From Gammaproteobacteria bacterium (lineage in GTDB: Bacteria > Pseudomonadota > Gammaproteobacteria > Poriferisulfidales > Poriferisulfidaceae), in assembly GCA_007571105.1 (NCBI GenBank), contig RKRZ01000060.1, forward strand, positions 1-7,568: a stretch of DNA of 7,568 bases, read 5' to 3'. Below the pieces are notes generated by a model. That model saw nothing but the letters and a program-made list of their open reading frames with translations. It was not told the origin of the DNA and ran no database searches. The position numbers were made by a program, and so were the translations under genes. This document shows positions 1 to 6,950 of the stretch, in pieces. Positions within the stretch are counted from its first letter, which is position 1. Every line of letters begins with the position of its first letter.

Positions 1-729
1 ACTCTGGCCGGCGAGATCGTCTTCGACCACATCAGCTTCCAGTACGACCCCGATGGTCCGTTGATTCTCGACGATGTCTCGATTCACGCTCGTCGCGGCG
101 AGTTCATTGCCATTGCCGGTGAGTCAGGGGCCGGCAAGAGTACACTCTTCCGGCTTGCACTGGGGTTGGACCAGCCGTCCAGTGGAGCAGTGTATTATGA
201 CGGGCATGACTTGAAGTACCTCAATATCAAGCAGGTGCGCCGGCAGATCGGCACGGTTCCGCAGCACGTGCAGTTTCATCCGCAAGACCTATGGGACAAC
301 ATCGTCGGAGATTACGAAGAAGCAACTGTCGAGGATGCGTGGCAGGCCGCCAGGCTCGCGGCCGTTGATCGCGACATCGCGGCGATGCCGATGGGGATGT
401 TAACGCCCGTGGGCGCCAATGGGGCTCTCACGTCCGGTGGCGAGAGCCAGCGTATCACCATCGCCCACGCGTTGATCCGCAATCCCTGCATCCTGCTGCT
501 CGACGAAGCGACAAACTGGCTCGACAACGACAGTCAGGCCAGGATTATGACCAACCTCGCGCGACTGACCTCGACGCGGATCATCATTGCCCACCGCCTT
601 TCCACGTTGCGCCAAGCGGATCGTATCTACGTGATGCGGTCCGGAAAGGTGGTCCAGCAAGGGTCCTTTACAGAACTGGTGGCAACTGAAGGCATCTTTC
701 AAGATTTGGTTCGCCGGCAAATGGCCTGA
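1..729 (+). CDS. NHLP-type bacteriocin export ABC transporter, ATP-binding domain (C-terminal part, 5' truncated)
   Basis: The reading frame is open from base 1, so this is the last 242 residues of a longer protein; the membrane domain lies upstream of the window. It is a complete nucleotide-binding domain that would hydrolyse ATP at the inner membrane to drive peptide export. Counting from the window edge: A-loop Tyr15, Walker A G40-ESGAGKS-T48, Q-loop Gln88, signature T144-SGG-E148 (a variant of LSGGQ), Walker B ILLL-D168-E169, D-loop N172-W-L-D175, and switch His198. The DEATNWLDN segment and the C-terminal stretch QADRIYVM...GKVVQQG are, from memory, typical of the NHLM/NHLP bacteriocin exporters rather than of general lipid or drug exporters. 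The NHLP precursor gene 140 bp downstream supports this. Whether this polypeptide also carries a C39 leader peptidase cannot be seen; the family has both peptidase-bearing and peptidase-free subunits. Confidence 0.88.
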   Translation, partial: TLAGEIVFDHISFQYDPDGPLILDDVSIHARRGEFIAIAGESGAGKSTLFRLALGLDQPSSGAVYYDGHDLKYLNIKQVRRQIGTVPQHVQFHPQDLWDNIVGDYEEATVEDAWQAARLAAVDRDIAAMPMGMLTPVGANGALTSGGESQRITIAHALIRNPCILLLDEATNWLDNDSQARIMTNLARLTSTRIIIAHRLSTLRQADRIYVMRSGKVVQQGSFTELVATEGIFQDLVRRQMA

Positions 730-778
730 CCGGAACAGGACGGGAAATCGTATCGGCGAGATCCCCGAATTTCAGGGG

Positions 779-807
779 TTGACAACTTTTTTGCATTTTG
801 CTAGGTT
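779..807 (+). promoter_or_regulatory. Candidate promoter of the NHLP precursor gene
   Basis: A perfect -35 hexamer TTGACA (779-784) is followed, after 17 bp, by an extended -10: TG at 799-800 and TAGGTT at 802-807 (3 of 6 matches, with the key T, A and final T kept). The region is clearly more AT-rich than the flanking genes. The predicted start would lie about 55 bp before the precursor ATG, leaving a short leader. A partial sigma-54-like match overlaps it (T780-GACAA, then TTGCA at 791-795), but the near-invariant GG at -24/-25 reads GA, so the sigma-70 reading is preferred. Confidence 0.6.
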
Positions 808-855
808 TTCTATCATTAGGATTGGCTTGATCCATAAGCTCACATTAACTCAAAT

Positions 856-863
856 AAGGAGGG
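856..863 (+). promoter_or_regulatory. Strong ribosome binding site of the NHLP precursor
   Basis: AAGGAGGG, an almost complete anti-16S match, ends 6 bases before the ATG at 870. It fixes the start codon and suggests high translation, as expected for a precursor peptide. The neighbouring RND and flavoenzyme genes have much poorer sites. Confidence 0.85.
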
Positions 864-869
864 AGATTT

Positions 870-1154
870 ATGAGCACACCGTCAAACACCGCACAAACCG
901 CCATGATTACTGCTGAAGACATGCGTTCCAAACTCACCGAAAAGGCATTGCAAAACAGTGATTTTCGGGCGCAGCTCATTTCTGACCCCAAAGGCACGAT
1001 CCGGCAAGAGTTAGGGATCGACGTGCCGGAGAGCATCAACATTCAAGTGCATACGAGCGACAAGAATAATTTCCATCTGGCGTTACCAGCCGGACCGGAA
1101 TTGGACGAAGAACAGCTCGAGCAGATCGCCGCTGGTCTCTCCTGTTGCATCTAA
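870..1154 (+). CDS. NHLP (nitrile hydratase-like leader) RiPP precursor peptide with a five-residue putative core
   Basis: A 94-residue acidic protein with the features of the NHLP/proteusin leader family, which derives from the nitrile hydratase alpha subunit: an N-terminal helical part (about 14-37), the conserved segment DPKGTIRQELGID (39-51), a beta-type stretch INIQVHTSDKNNFHLALP (56-73), and the acidic motif LDEEQLEQIAAG (78-89). In this family the leader is cut after a double-Gly-like pair by an ABC-transporter C39 peptidase. Here the only good match is Ala88-Gly89, which leaves Leu-Ser-Cys-Cys-Ile (90-94) as the core. The start is set by the strong site at 856-863. It follows the NHLP-type exporter gene and has its own promoter and terminator, so it is probably transcribed at higher level than its neighbours. 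The family assignment is firm. The cleavage site, and whether such a short tail is a true product or an attachment scaffold, are inference. Confidence 0.9.
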   Translation: MSTPSNTAQTAMITAEDMRSKLTEKALQNSDFRAQLISDPKGTIRQELGIDVPESINIQVHTSDKNNFHLALPAGPELDEEQLEQIAAGLSCCI

Positions 1155-1200
1155 AGTTTTAGCGTTCGCCGCTTCAGCTTGGAGCGGTTGAATGATAGCC

Positions 1201-1248
1201 CAGACGCCTCTTGATACGGTCGTATCAAGAGGCGTCTGATTTTCGTTT
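1201..1248 (+). terminator. Rho-independent terminator after the NHLP precursor
   Basis: A perfect 18-bp inverted repeat, CAGACGCCTCTTGATACG (1201-1218) and its exact complement (1221-1238), is separated by GT and followed by a T-rich tract ATTTTCGTTT (1239-1248). It lies 46 bp after the precursor stop codon. It should end the precursor transcript and partly insulate the RND gene, which would then need its own promoter or read-through. The stem is also symmetric enough to work for transcripts from the other strand, but there the tail is not T-rich. Confidence 0.88.
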
Positions 1249-1261
1249 CCTGCCTCGCCTC

Positions 1262-1280
1262 GGGACTTATAAAGTCCGGG
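1262..1280 (+). promoter_or_regulatory. Possible -10 element inside a small hairpin upstream of the RND gene
   Basis: TATAAA (1268-1273) is a 5 of 6 match to a -10 hexamer and lies in the loop region of a short hairpin, GGACTT (1263-1268) and AAGTCC (1272-1277). No convincing -35 is seen 16 to 18 bp upstream, where the sequence is GTTTCC-like. It is offered because the preceding terminator means the downstream genes probably need a start here. An operator or mRNA hairpin is equally possible. Confidence 0.25.
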
Positions 1281-1311
1281 GATTATCATCACACGCCTGT
1301 GGACTTCGACT

Positions 1312-3624
1312 ATGGCAAAGGATTATCGTTTCTTTATACGCCATATCGAAGCACGATTCGGGGAATGGGTGATTACGGCTCGATGGCCGGTCATCGTCCT
1401 CACCTTGATCCTGGTTGCGGCCGCCTCCACTGGTGGCCAGTTCCTGACATTCGAGACCAACTACCGAATATTTTTCAACCAGGACAATCCTCAGCTTCTG
1501 GCGCTGGAGGCGCTGGAGAACACCTACGGAAAAAATGACAACATCCTGTTCATGATCGTTCCGGATGACGGTGACGCCACTTCCGAGCAGGCACTCAAGT
1601 CCGCGATCTGGCTGACCGAGCGCGCATGGCAGACGCCGTACTCCACGCGGGTCGATTCGATCGCGAACTTCCAGCACACGACGGCGGATGGCGACGACCT
1701 GTCCGTGCGCAACCTCGTGGACCCAACGAAACTGGGAGATGCGGAGGAACGGGCGCGGGTTCGCGCAACGGCTCTGGCCGACCAACAGCTTGCAGGCAAG
1801 CTGTTGGCCCATGACGGAGCAGTGAGCGCCGTCAACGTCACGATACAACTTCCCGATGAAGACCAGGCGTTGAAAACTGCCGAGATTTCTGCATTTGCGT
1901 ATGGCCTTGCCGCCGAGGCGGAGCAGCGGTTTCCGGGTATCGATCTCCGGGTAGTCGGGACGGTTATCATCAACTATGTCTTTACCGAAACGTCGGTGGC
2001 TGCAACAAAGACGTTTCTGCCTGTGAGCCTCGTCGTCATGGCGCTGATTCTCTTTGTCCTGACCCGGCGGTTCGCAGGAGTCGTAGCGACCGGGCTCGTC
2101 GTCGTCTTCTCCATGCTGGCGGCATTAGGGCTGGGCGGCTGGGTAGGCTTACCGTTCTCGCCATCCACGGTCACGGTTCCGACCATTGTGCTGATAGTGG
2201 CTGTCGCCAACTGTGTACACCTGCTGGTCACGATGCTCCAGCGCATGCAGGCCGGAGATTCAAAACGCATGGCGATCATCGAATCCCTCAGGGTGAACCT
2301 GTACTCGGTGTTTCTCTCGAGCGTGACCACGGGATTCGGATTCCTGACTATGAATTTCTCCGAAGTGCCGCCCTACCGGCACCTTGGAAACTTCGTCGCC
2401 TTCGGGAGCGGCGCCGCGTTTCTGCTTTCGGTCACCTTTCTCCCCGCCGTGCTCTCGCTTCTCCCGATACGCGCACCGACAGCCTCGAGGCAGAATGATC
2501 CGGTAATGGCGGTCATTGCGGAATTCGTAGTGCGCCGCCGGACCGTGCTGCTATGGGGATCAATGGCGGTGGTGCTGGCGGTGGCGGCGGCCATCCCGCG
2601 TAACGAGCTGAACGACGTCCTGTTACACTTCTTCGATGAAAGCGTCGCATTCCGTCAGGACACGGACTTTCTTGACGAGCACCTGAGCGGAAATACCGTA
2701 TTCGAGTACTCGCTCGTCTCGTCCGGGCCAGGGGGCGTTGCCGATCCCGACTTCCTTGAGGACGTGTCGGCCTTTGCCGACTGGTACCGGGGCCAGCCCG
2801 AAACGCGACACGTCCTGGCCATCAGCGACACCTTTCGGCAACTCAACCAGAACATGAACGGGGACGACCCGGCTGCCTACCGGCTTCCGGAAACTCGAGA
2901 TCTCGCCTCGCAATACCTGCTGCTCTACGAGCTCTCGCTTCCCTTCGGCCTGGATCTCAACAACAGGATTAACGTCTCCAAGTCGGCCACCCGCATGACG
3001 GTGACCACCAAGACGCTCTCATCGCGGGAGACGCTGGAACTGCACACGCGCGCGCGGAAATGGCTGGACAACCATGTTCCGCATATCACCAGGGTTGACA
3101 GTGCGAGCGCCGCGCTGATGTTCGCGCAACTCGGGCAGCGCAACATCCGCGCCATGATACTTGGAACCACGATTGCGTTCTTGGGCATTTCGCTTCTTCT
3201 CATTGTCGCCTTCGGCTCACTTCGGACCGGCCTGCTGAGCCTGGTGCCCAATTTCGTGCCGGCGGTGATGGGGTTCGGCATTTGGGGGCTGGCAGTGGGA
3301 GAAGTCGGGATCTCGCTATCGGTGGTCATGGCGATGACGATCGGAATCGTGGTGGACGACACGGTGCATTTTCTCAGCAAATACCGACGGGCGCGGAGCG
3401 AGCACGGTGCCGCGCCCGATGACGCGGTACGCTACGCAATGCAGACCATGGGACGGGCCATATTCACAACCACGGCCATATTGGCCTCGGGCTTTTTGAT
3501 TCTTTGCCTGTCCGATTTCCTGCTTACCCAGAACATGGGGCTGCTCACGGCGTTGATCATCGCGGTCGCATTAATCGCCGATCTGCTGCTGCTTCCGCCC
3601 CTTCTGATGGCCGTGGATCGATGA
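1312..3624 (+). CDS. RND-superfamily exporter (MMPL/HAE3-like, two sterol-sensing-like halves)
   Basis: A 770-residue inner-membrane protein with the duplicated RND layout: TM1 (about 24-40), a periplasmic loop (about 45-230), five helices (about 234-250, 256-278, 289-309, 330-347, 360-384), TM7 (about 411-428), a second loop (about 430-610), and a final five helices (about 612-634, 637-662, 665-688, 712-732, 740-765). The second half keeps the proton-relay type motif GIVV-D682-D683-TV-H686. The equivalent first-half site reads VA-N300-CV-H303, with Asn where Asp is common. Single-gene transporters of this kind, without an obvious adaptor, move hydrophobic lipids, hopanoids or similar compounds by proton motive force; the substrate here is unknown. 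The ATG at 1312 is the first good start after an in-frame stop at 1270; its ribosome binding site is weak. The flavoenzyme gene follows after 43 bp, probably in the same operon. An exporter for the locus product is the likely role, but this is inference. Confidence 0.85.
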   Translation: MAKDYRFFIRHIEARFGEWVITARWPVIVLTLILVAAASTGGQFLTFETNYRIFFNQDNPQLLALEALENTYGKNDNILFMIVPDDGDATSEQALKSAIWLTERAWQTPYSTRVDSIANFQHTTADGDDLSVRNLVDPTKLGDAEERARVRATALADQQLAGKLLAHDGAVSAVNVTIQLPDEDQALKTAEISAFAYGLAAEAEQRFPGIDLRVVGTVIINYVFTETSVAATKTFLPVSLVVMALILFVLTRRFAGVVATGLVVVFSMLAALGLGGWVGLPFSPSTVTVPTIVLIVAVANCVHLLVTMLQRMQAGDSKRMAIIESLRVNLYSVFLSSVTTGFGFLTMNFSEVPPYRHLGNFVAFGSGAAFLLSVTFLPAVLSLLPIRAPTASRQNDPVMAVIAEFVVRRRTVLLWGSMAVVLAVAAAIPRNELNDVLLHFFDESVAFRQDTDFLDEHLSGNTVFEYSLVSSGPGGVADPDFLEDVSAFADWYRGQPETRHVLAISDTFRQLNQNMNGDDPAAYRLPETRDLASQYLLLYELSLPFGLDLNNRINVSKSATRMTVTTKTLSSRETLELHTRARKWLDNHVPHITRVDSASAALMFAQLGQRNIRAMILGTTIAFLGISLLLIVAFGSLRTGLLSLVPNFVPAVMGFGIWGLAVGEVGISLSVVMAMTIGIVVDDTVHFLSKYRRARSEHGAAPDDAVRYAMQTMGRAIFTTTAILASGFLILCLSDFLLTQNMGLLTALIIAVALIADLLLLPPLLMAVDR

Positions 3625-3667
3625 GCGGTTTTCCTGAGACCGCATCAGACGCGAAAGCGAGACCATC

Positions 3668-5050
3668 ATGAGCACAACGCGACCCAAGATCATCATCGTG
3701 GGGGCAGGCGCCGCGGGGTTGGCCGCAGCCTATACCATCCTCAAGTCCGAAGACCAATTCGAGGTGATCGTATTGGAAGGGGCTGATCACGCCGGTGGCC
3801 GCATCGCCGGCGAAGAGATCGACGGGTTCCATGTCCATACCGGCGCCTGGGTGTTCCACGAATCGTTCTCGACGCTCCAACGCCTGGCAGAAAGCCTCGG
3901 CGTGGAGTTCAAGCGAAGCCACTTCAAAAAAGGCGGCCACGTCTATTGTGATGGAAAACTCTGGGGACTGTACGTGGGCGGTTCACTGAAACAGATGCTG
4001 ACGACGGCCCGAACCGTTCTTTCGTTTCGTCCGATTTCGTTAAAGGGAATGTGGCAAACCCTGCGATTTTCCATGATGCTGAAGGCTCGAGGCAAAGATC
4101 TGAGCTTCGAGGACCATTCTAGAATGCTGGACTTGGATACCAAGGAAAGTTTCGCCGATTTTGTGGAAGCACATGGCCTGACGGACTACCTGGAGGAGGC
4201 AGGGGAAGTTGATATTGGCTGTTTTACGGCCGGGCACCCTGAACAGGTCGGTGCAGCCTTCGGCATGGCGCAAATTTGGACTTGGACCTTGAACCCGGCC
4301 TCGCGGACTCGCATGCCTGAAAAAGGCGTCGGGGCCTTTGCACAAGCCCTCGTACAAGCGTGTCAGCACCATATCCGACTGTCCACTCCCGTAGAGCGCA
4401 TCGTTCTTGAAGAGGGAACGGCAAAAGGCGTCGTCACGGCGGATGGCGTCTTCATGGAGGCCGATGCAGTCGTCTGCGCCACGACCGCCACCACGGCACT
4501 CAAAATCATACCCGACCTGCCTTCCGGGATCAGGAGCACCTTGAGTCGAGTGACCTATTCTTCCTGTTGTCAGGTGGCGATGGGATTGGACGCGAATATC
4601 CTTCCTGCAGGATCCCATGCAGCCATTTTTCCTCGACGCACCGGGGCCTTCCTGACCATTGTCAGCAACTTGGCGGGCCTGGCGCCCCGCCAAGCACCCG
4701 AAGGAAAAACGTTGGTGCACGCATTGGTGATTGATGAAAAAGCCCGACAACTTTTTACCCTCAGCGACGCCGGGATAACGGACCGGATCATCAAGGAGAT
4801 GCACAAGTACTTCCCCAACATGCCCGAACCCTTGTTCTCCCGTGTGTACCGCTGGCCTGAGGCGGTGTGTCTCACGCCCGGGGGCATGCTGACAGAGATA
4901 GACGAAATGCGCCAGCAAGGATTGAGCGGACTTAGGGGCCTGTTTCTTGCCGGTGACTATATGCGGATGCCTTCCTGCAACGGAGCGGTGCAGAGCGGCG
5001 TTGACGCAGCCGAGAACTGCGCCGCGTTCATCGCCTCTCGTATGGCCTGA
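3668..5050 (+). CDS. FAD-dependent oxidoreductase of the amine oxidase / phytoene desaturase / protoporphyrinogen oxidase superfamily
   Basis: A 460-residue, apparently soluble flavoenzyme. The N-terminus holds the dinucleotide-binding fold: a short strand KIIIV, then G12-x-G14-x-x-G17, and after the next strand Glu37, which would bind the adenosine ribose. It is followed by G43-G44-R45, the conserved GG-R motif of this superfamily. The C-terminus carries the second FAD-contacting motif GLFLAG-D430 followed by a GAVQSG segment. The middle (about 60-350) is the variable substrate domain; the internal motif MPEKGVGAFAQAL resembles the GG-rich turn of desaturase and PPOX-like enzymes. Members remove hydrides from amines, porphyrinogens or isoprenoid chains, and some isomerise double bonds; the substrate cannot be deduced here. 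The ATG at 3668 lies just upstream of the Rossmann strand, with only a weak purine-rich site before it. It is likely co-transcribed with the RND gene and may act with the P450 downstream on one product. Confidence 0.87.
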   Translation: MSTTRPKIIIVGAGAAGLAAAYTILKSEDQFEVIVLEGADHAGGRIAGEEIDGFHVHTGAWVFHESFSTLQRLAESLGVEFKRSHFKKGGHVYCDGKLWGLYVGGSLKQMLTTARTVLSFRPISLKGMWQTLRFSMMLKARGKDLSFEDHSRMLDLDTKESFADFVEAHGLTDYLEEAGEVDIGCFTAGHPEQVGAAFGMAQIWTWTLNPASRTRMPEKGVGAFAQALVQACQHHIRLSTPVERIVLEEGTAKGVVTADGVFMEADAVVCATTATTALKIIPDLPSGIRSTLSRVTYSSCCQVAMGLDANILPAGSHAAIFPRRTGAFLTIVSNLAGLAPRQAPEGKTLVHALVIDEKARQLFTLSDAGITDRIIKEMHKYFPNMPEPLFSRVYRWPEAVCLTPGGMLTEIDEMRQQGLSGLRGLFLAGDYMRMPSCNGAVQSGVDAAENCAAFIASRMA

Positions 5051-5390
5051 ATGTTGACCTCATCAGAGACAAAGCTTATGAGCTTCTTGGGAACGCCACG
5101 ACGTACATGCTACCTTGTGACAGCAGCTATTCGGGAACGCGAACCGGGAATATTGCACCCGTGGATGCGATGATCGGGTAGGATTTTCAGCCGGAGCCGT
5201 TTGTCATAGCACAAAAACAACGATTTGCTTCTATGAGAGAAGGAGATTTTGTCCTGACCCGCATACGACCCAACAGGCCGTTCTTGATTTCGGCCAGGGA
5301 CTGCATGAAGGGTTCTTTATCTACCTCCTCATGTCAGCCACAAAACCAGCCCGCAGTCCTCGGACATAGATGGTAGAGATGATGCCACGC

Positions 5391-5407
5391 ACGTTTTGAA
5401 ACGTTTT
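5391..5407. promoter_or_regulatory. Operator-like repeat just upstream of the P450
   Basis: ACGTTTT occurs at 5391-5397 and again at 5401-5407, exactly 10 bp (one helical turn) apart. The same bases also form a perfect inverted repeat ACGTTT-TG-AAACGT (5391-5404). It sits 17 bp before the P450 ATG, inside the probable leader, where a bound regulator could block transcription or translation. No regulator gene is in the window, so the function is inferred from symmetry and position only. Confidence 0.35.
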
Positions 5408-5412
5408 CGGAT

Positions 5413-5419
5413 GAGGAGA
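5413..5419 (+). promoter_or_regulatory. Ribosome binding site of the P450
   Basis: GAGGAGA ends 4 bases before the ATG at 5424, supporting that start. An earlier ATG at 5411 is in another frame and overlaps this site. Confidence 0.7.
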
Positions 5420-5423
5420 AATC

Positions 5424-6842
5424 ATGAGCGAGCAAGAAGTTGCGCGAAAGGCCAAACCGGGTGGCCATCCCCAGGATCCACCCAACCCGTTAAGGTTTCT
5501 TGAGAAGATTGCCAGGAACCATGGAGGATTTGCACCCATTAACATGGGGATGAGTGCGGCTGCTTTCTGTCTGGTTTCTGACCCTGCGCTGATCAAGGAA
5601 GTGCTGGTCGAGCATTACCAGAAGTACAAACACAGTACCGGGTATCAACAGATCAGAGCGGTAATTGGGGAAGGTCTGCTGCTAAGTGAAGGGGCAACAT
5701 GGAAGCAGCAACGCACTCTGGCTCAGCCGCATTTCTCGCCCAGCACCTTGAACGGCCAACTCGACTGGATGTCGAAACTCGTGGCTGACTGCCTGGACGC
5801 TTGGCAGCCGTACGCTGAAACGCCCGCTCCGGTTGACCTTTCGCATCAGTTCAATTTGCTGACCCAGCGGCTTGCAGGCGTCTGGGTCATGGGCCGTGGC
5901 TTTCAAAAGCGCGCAGAGACAATGGCTGAAATATACGGCCATATCCAGAAGATCTTATTTGCTCGCGATACGTCTGCCGAGCAGTCTGCAAATGCTCAGG
6001 GAATGGAGGAAGCGATTAATCTCGAGCAGGCGGTAGCACGCTTGGATCAATGTGTCTATGAACTACTGGATGAATATCCTGAAATCATGCATGACGACGT
6101 CGGCTTCTTGAAGCACCTTCTTGCGGATGGGGACCCGGAGACCCTGATCAGGGAAAACCGACGAAGTCTCAGGGATCAGATCATGACGCTTTTTTTTACT
6201 GCCGCCGATACGACCGCGGCCTCGTTATGCTGGACCACCTACGTCTTGGACAAATATTCCGAGGTCAAGCAGCGCATTCATGAAGAAGTCAACGCAGTTT
6301 TGGGGAAACAGAACCCGACTCCGGAACTGCTCAAGAGAATGGAATATACGGAAAAGGTGATCAAGGAATCGTTGCGTTTGTATCCGCCGGTGCCTTCTTT
6401 CTCGCGGATCGCCTTGGAAGACCATCTCATCGGTAGCCATCCGGTCAGTCGAAATATGACCCTCATTATCTCTCCATACGTCACCCATCGCCTCGCACAG
6501 CACTGGGACAATCCATACGAGTTCGATCCTGACCGATTTGGCAAAGAGCGTTCGGACGGCAGATCCCCGTTCGCGTACATTCCTTTTGCAGCCGGGCCCA
6601 GGAGTTGCATAGGCTCCAATCTGGCGCTCATGGTCAGTAAACTCGTGATTGCATTGATCATGCAGCGGTATGACCTGACCCTTGTACCCGGGCAATCCAT
6701 GGAACCGCAGATTTCAACGGTCATGTGGCCGAAATACGGAATGAACGTGAACGTGAATCGCCTTGCCAGGCTGAACCCGGACAGCGCCTTCACGTCGAAC
6801 GAGGTCTCCATGTCGGACAAAACGCCATCCTCCGCTCTTTGA
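5424..6842 (+). CDS. Cytochrome P450 monooxygenase
   Basis: A 472-residue haem-thiolate monooxygenase of usual length for a bacterial P450. It has no N-terminal membrane anchor, so it should be cytosolic and need separate ferredoxin/reductase partners, none of which is in the window. Motifs in order: C-helix W93-KQQ-R97 (haem propionate contact), I-helix T259-A-A-D262-T263-T264 (oxygen activation, with the acid-alcohol pair kept but the usual Ala/Gly-Gly replaced by Thr-Ala), K-helix E315-SL-R318, the PxRF-type F-D-P369-D-R371-F372, and the Cys loop F388-AAGPRS-C395-I-G397, which fits FxxGxRxCxG fully with Cys395 as axial ligand. The overall pattern (WKQQR, ESLRLYPPVP) recalls the CYP4/CYP102-like side of the superfamily, often hydroxylases of fatty or terpenoid chains, but the substrate is unknown. 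It has its own leader with an operator-like repeat, so it may be regulated apart from the flavoenzyme 373 bp upstream. Confidence 0.95.
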   Translation: MSEQEVARKAKPGGHPQDPPNPLRFLEKIARNHGGFAPINMGMSAAAFCLVSDPALIKEVLVEHYQKYKHSTGYQQIRAVIGEGLLLSEGATWKQQRTLAQPHFSPSTLNGQLDWMSKLVADCLDAWQPYAETPAPVDLSHQFNLLTQRLAGVWVMGRGFQKRAETMAEIYGHIQKILFARDTSAEQSANAQGMEEAINLEQAVARLDQCVYELLDEYPEIMHDDVGFLKHLLADGDPETLIRENRRSLRDQIMTLFFTAADTTAASLCWTTYVLDKYSEVKQRIHEEVNAVLGKQNPTPELLKRMEYTEKVIKESLRLYPPVPSFSRIALEDHLIGSHPVSRNMTLIISPYVTHRLAQHWDNPYEFDPDRFGKERSDGRSPFAYIPFAAGPRSCIGSNLALMVSKLVIALIMQRYDLTLVPGQSMEPQISTVMWPKYGMNVNVNRLARLNPDSAFTSNEVSMSDKTPSSAL

Positions 6843-6851
6843 GGAGGCGAC

Positions 6852-6950
6852 ATGAGGAGGAGAGGCACGGCCAAGTGGCTCTCGGGGCAGGGCTATGGAC
6901 GCGGACTTGAAGCCAACGGCCGTCCATCCATCAGCAACAGAAAAGGGTAG
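6852..6950 (+). CDS. Possible small basic protein (32 residues) after the P450
   Basis: An ATG at 6852 lies 9 bp after the P450 stop and follows GAGGAGG (6841-6847), one of the best ribosome binding sites in the window at a usable 4-base spacing. The 32-residue product is Arg/Gly-rich and ends at TAG 6948-6950. Its start (GTAKW, then GYG) faintly recalls the first strands of cold-shock proteins (GTVKW...KGYGF), but it is one residue short between the motifs and lacks the rest of the domain. It overlaps the 3' end of the - strand gene by 58 bp. It may be a real small protein, the broken start of a lost gene, or chance. Confidence 0.3.
   Translation: MRRRGTAKWLSGQGYGRGLEANGRPSISNRKG

Larger units (their letters stand above)
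5051..5423. other. 373-bp gap between the flavoenzyme and P450 genes, without a convincing gene
   Basis: No RNA gene, insertion sequence or clear terminator is seen. Short + strand frames exist: 5051-5173 (40 codons, its ATG directly abutting the flavoenzyme stop) and 5233-5376 (47 codons). Neither has a well-placed ribosome binding site or a recognisable motif. A third reading, open from inside the flavoenzyme gene to 5376 and broken by one TAG at 5179-5181, gives a protein-like translation and could be a decayed gene. An AAGGAG at 5240-5245 has no proper ATG, GTG or TTG at the right distance. The last 33 bp hold the repeat and ribosome binding site of the P450. Confidence 0.5.

Noticed and set aside
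763..792. CCCC/GGGG repeat followed by a T run as a terminator of the ABC transporter gene
   Set aside because: The stem is only 4 bp with an 8-base loop, and the T run is 8 bases away; too weak for an intrinsic terminator.
4040..4918. Long - strand open frame (292 codons) opposite the flavoenzyme
   Set aside because: The translation has no recognisable motif and lies wholly antisense to a gene with full FAD-binding motifs; it is a coding shadow.
5201..5237. TTGTCA followed by TATGAG as a promoter for the P450
   Set aside because: The spacing is 25 bp, far from 17, and no better -10 lies at the right distance.
5240..5254. AAGGAG as the ribosome binding site of a small gene
   Set aside because: The only starts nearby are TTG at 3 bases (too close) and CTG at 8 bases (rare start); no conserved product is evident.
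5424..5500. N-terminal membrane anchor on the P450
   Set aside because: The first 40 residues are polar and basic with no hydrophobic helix.
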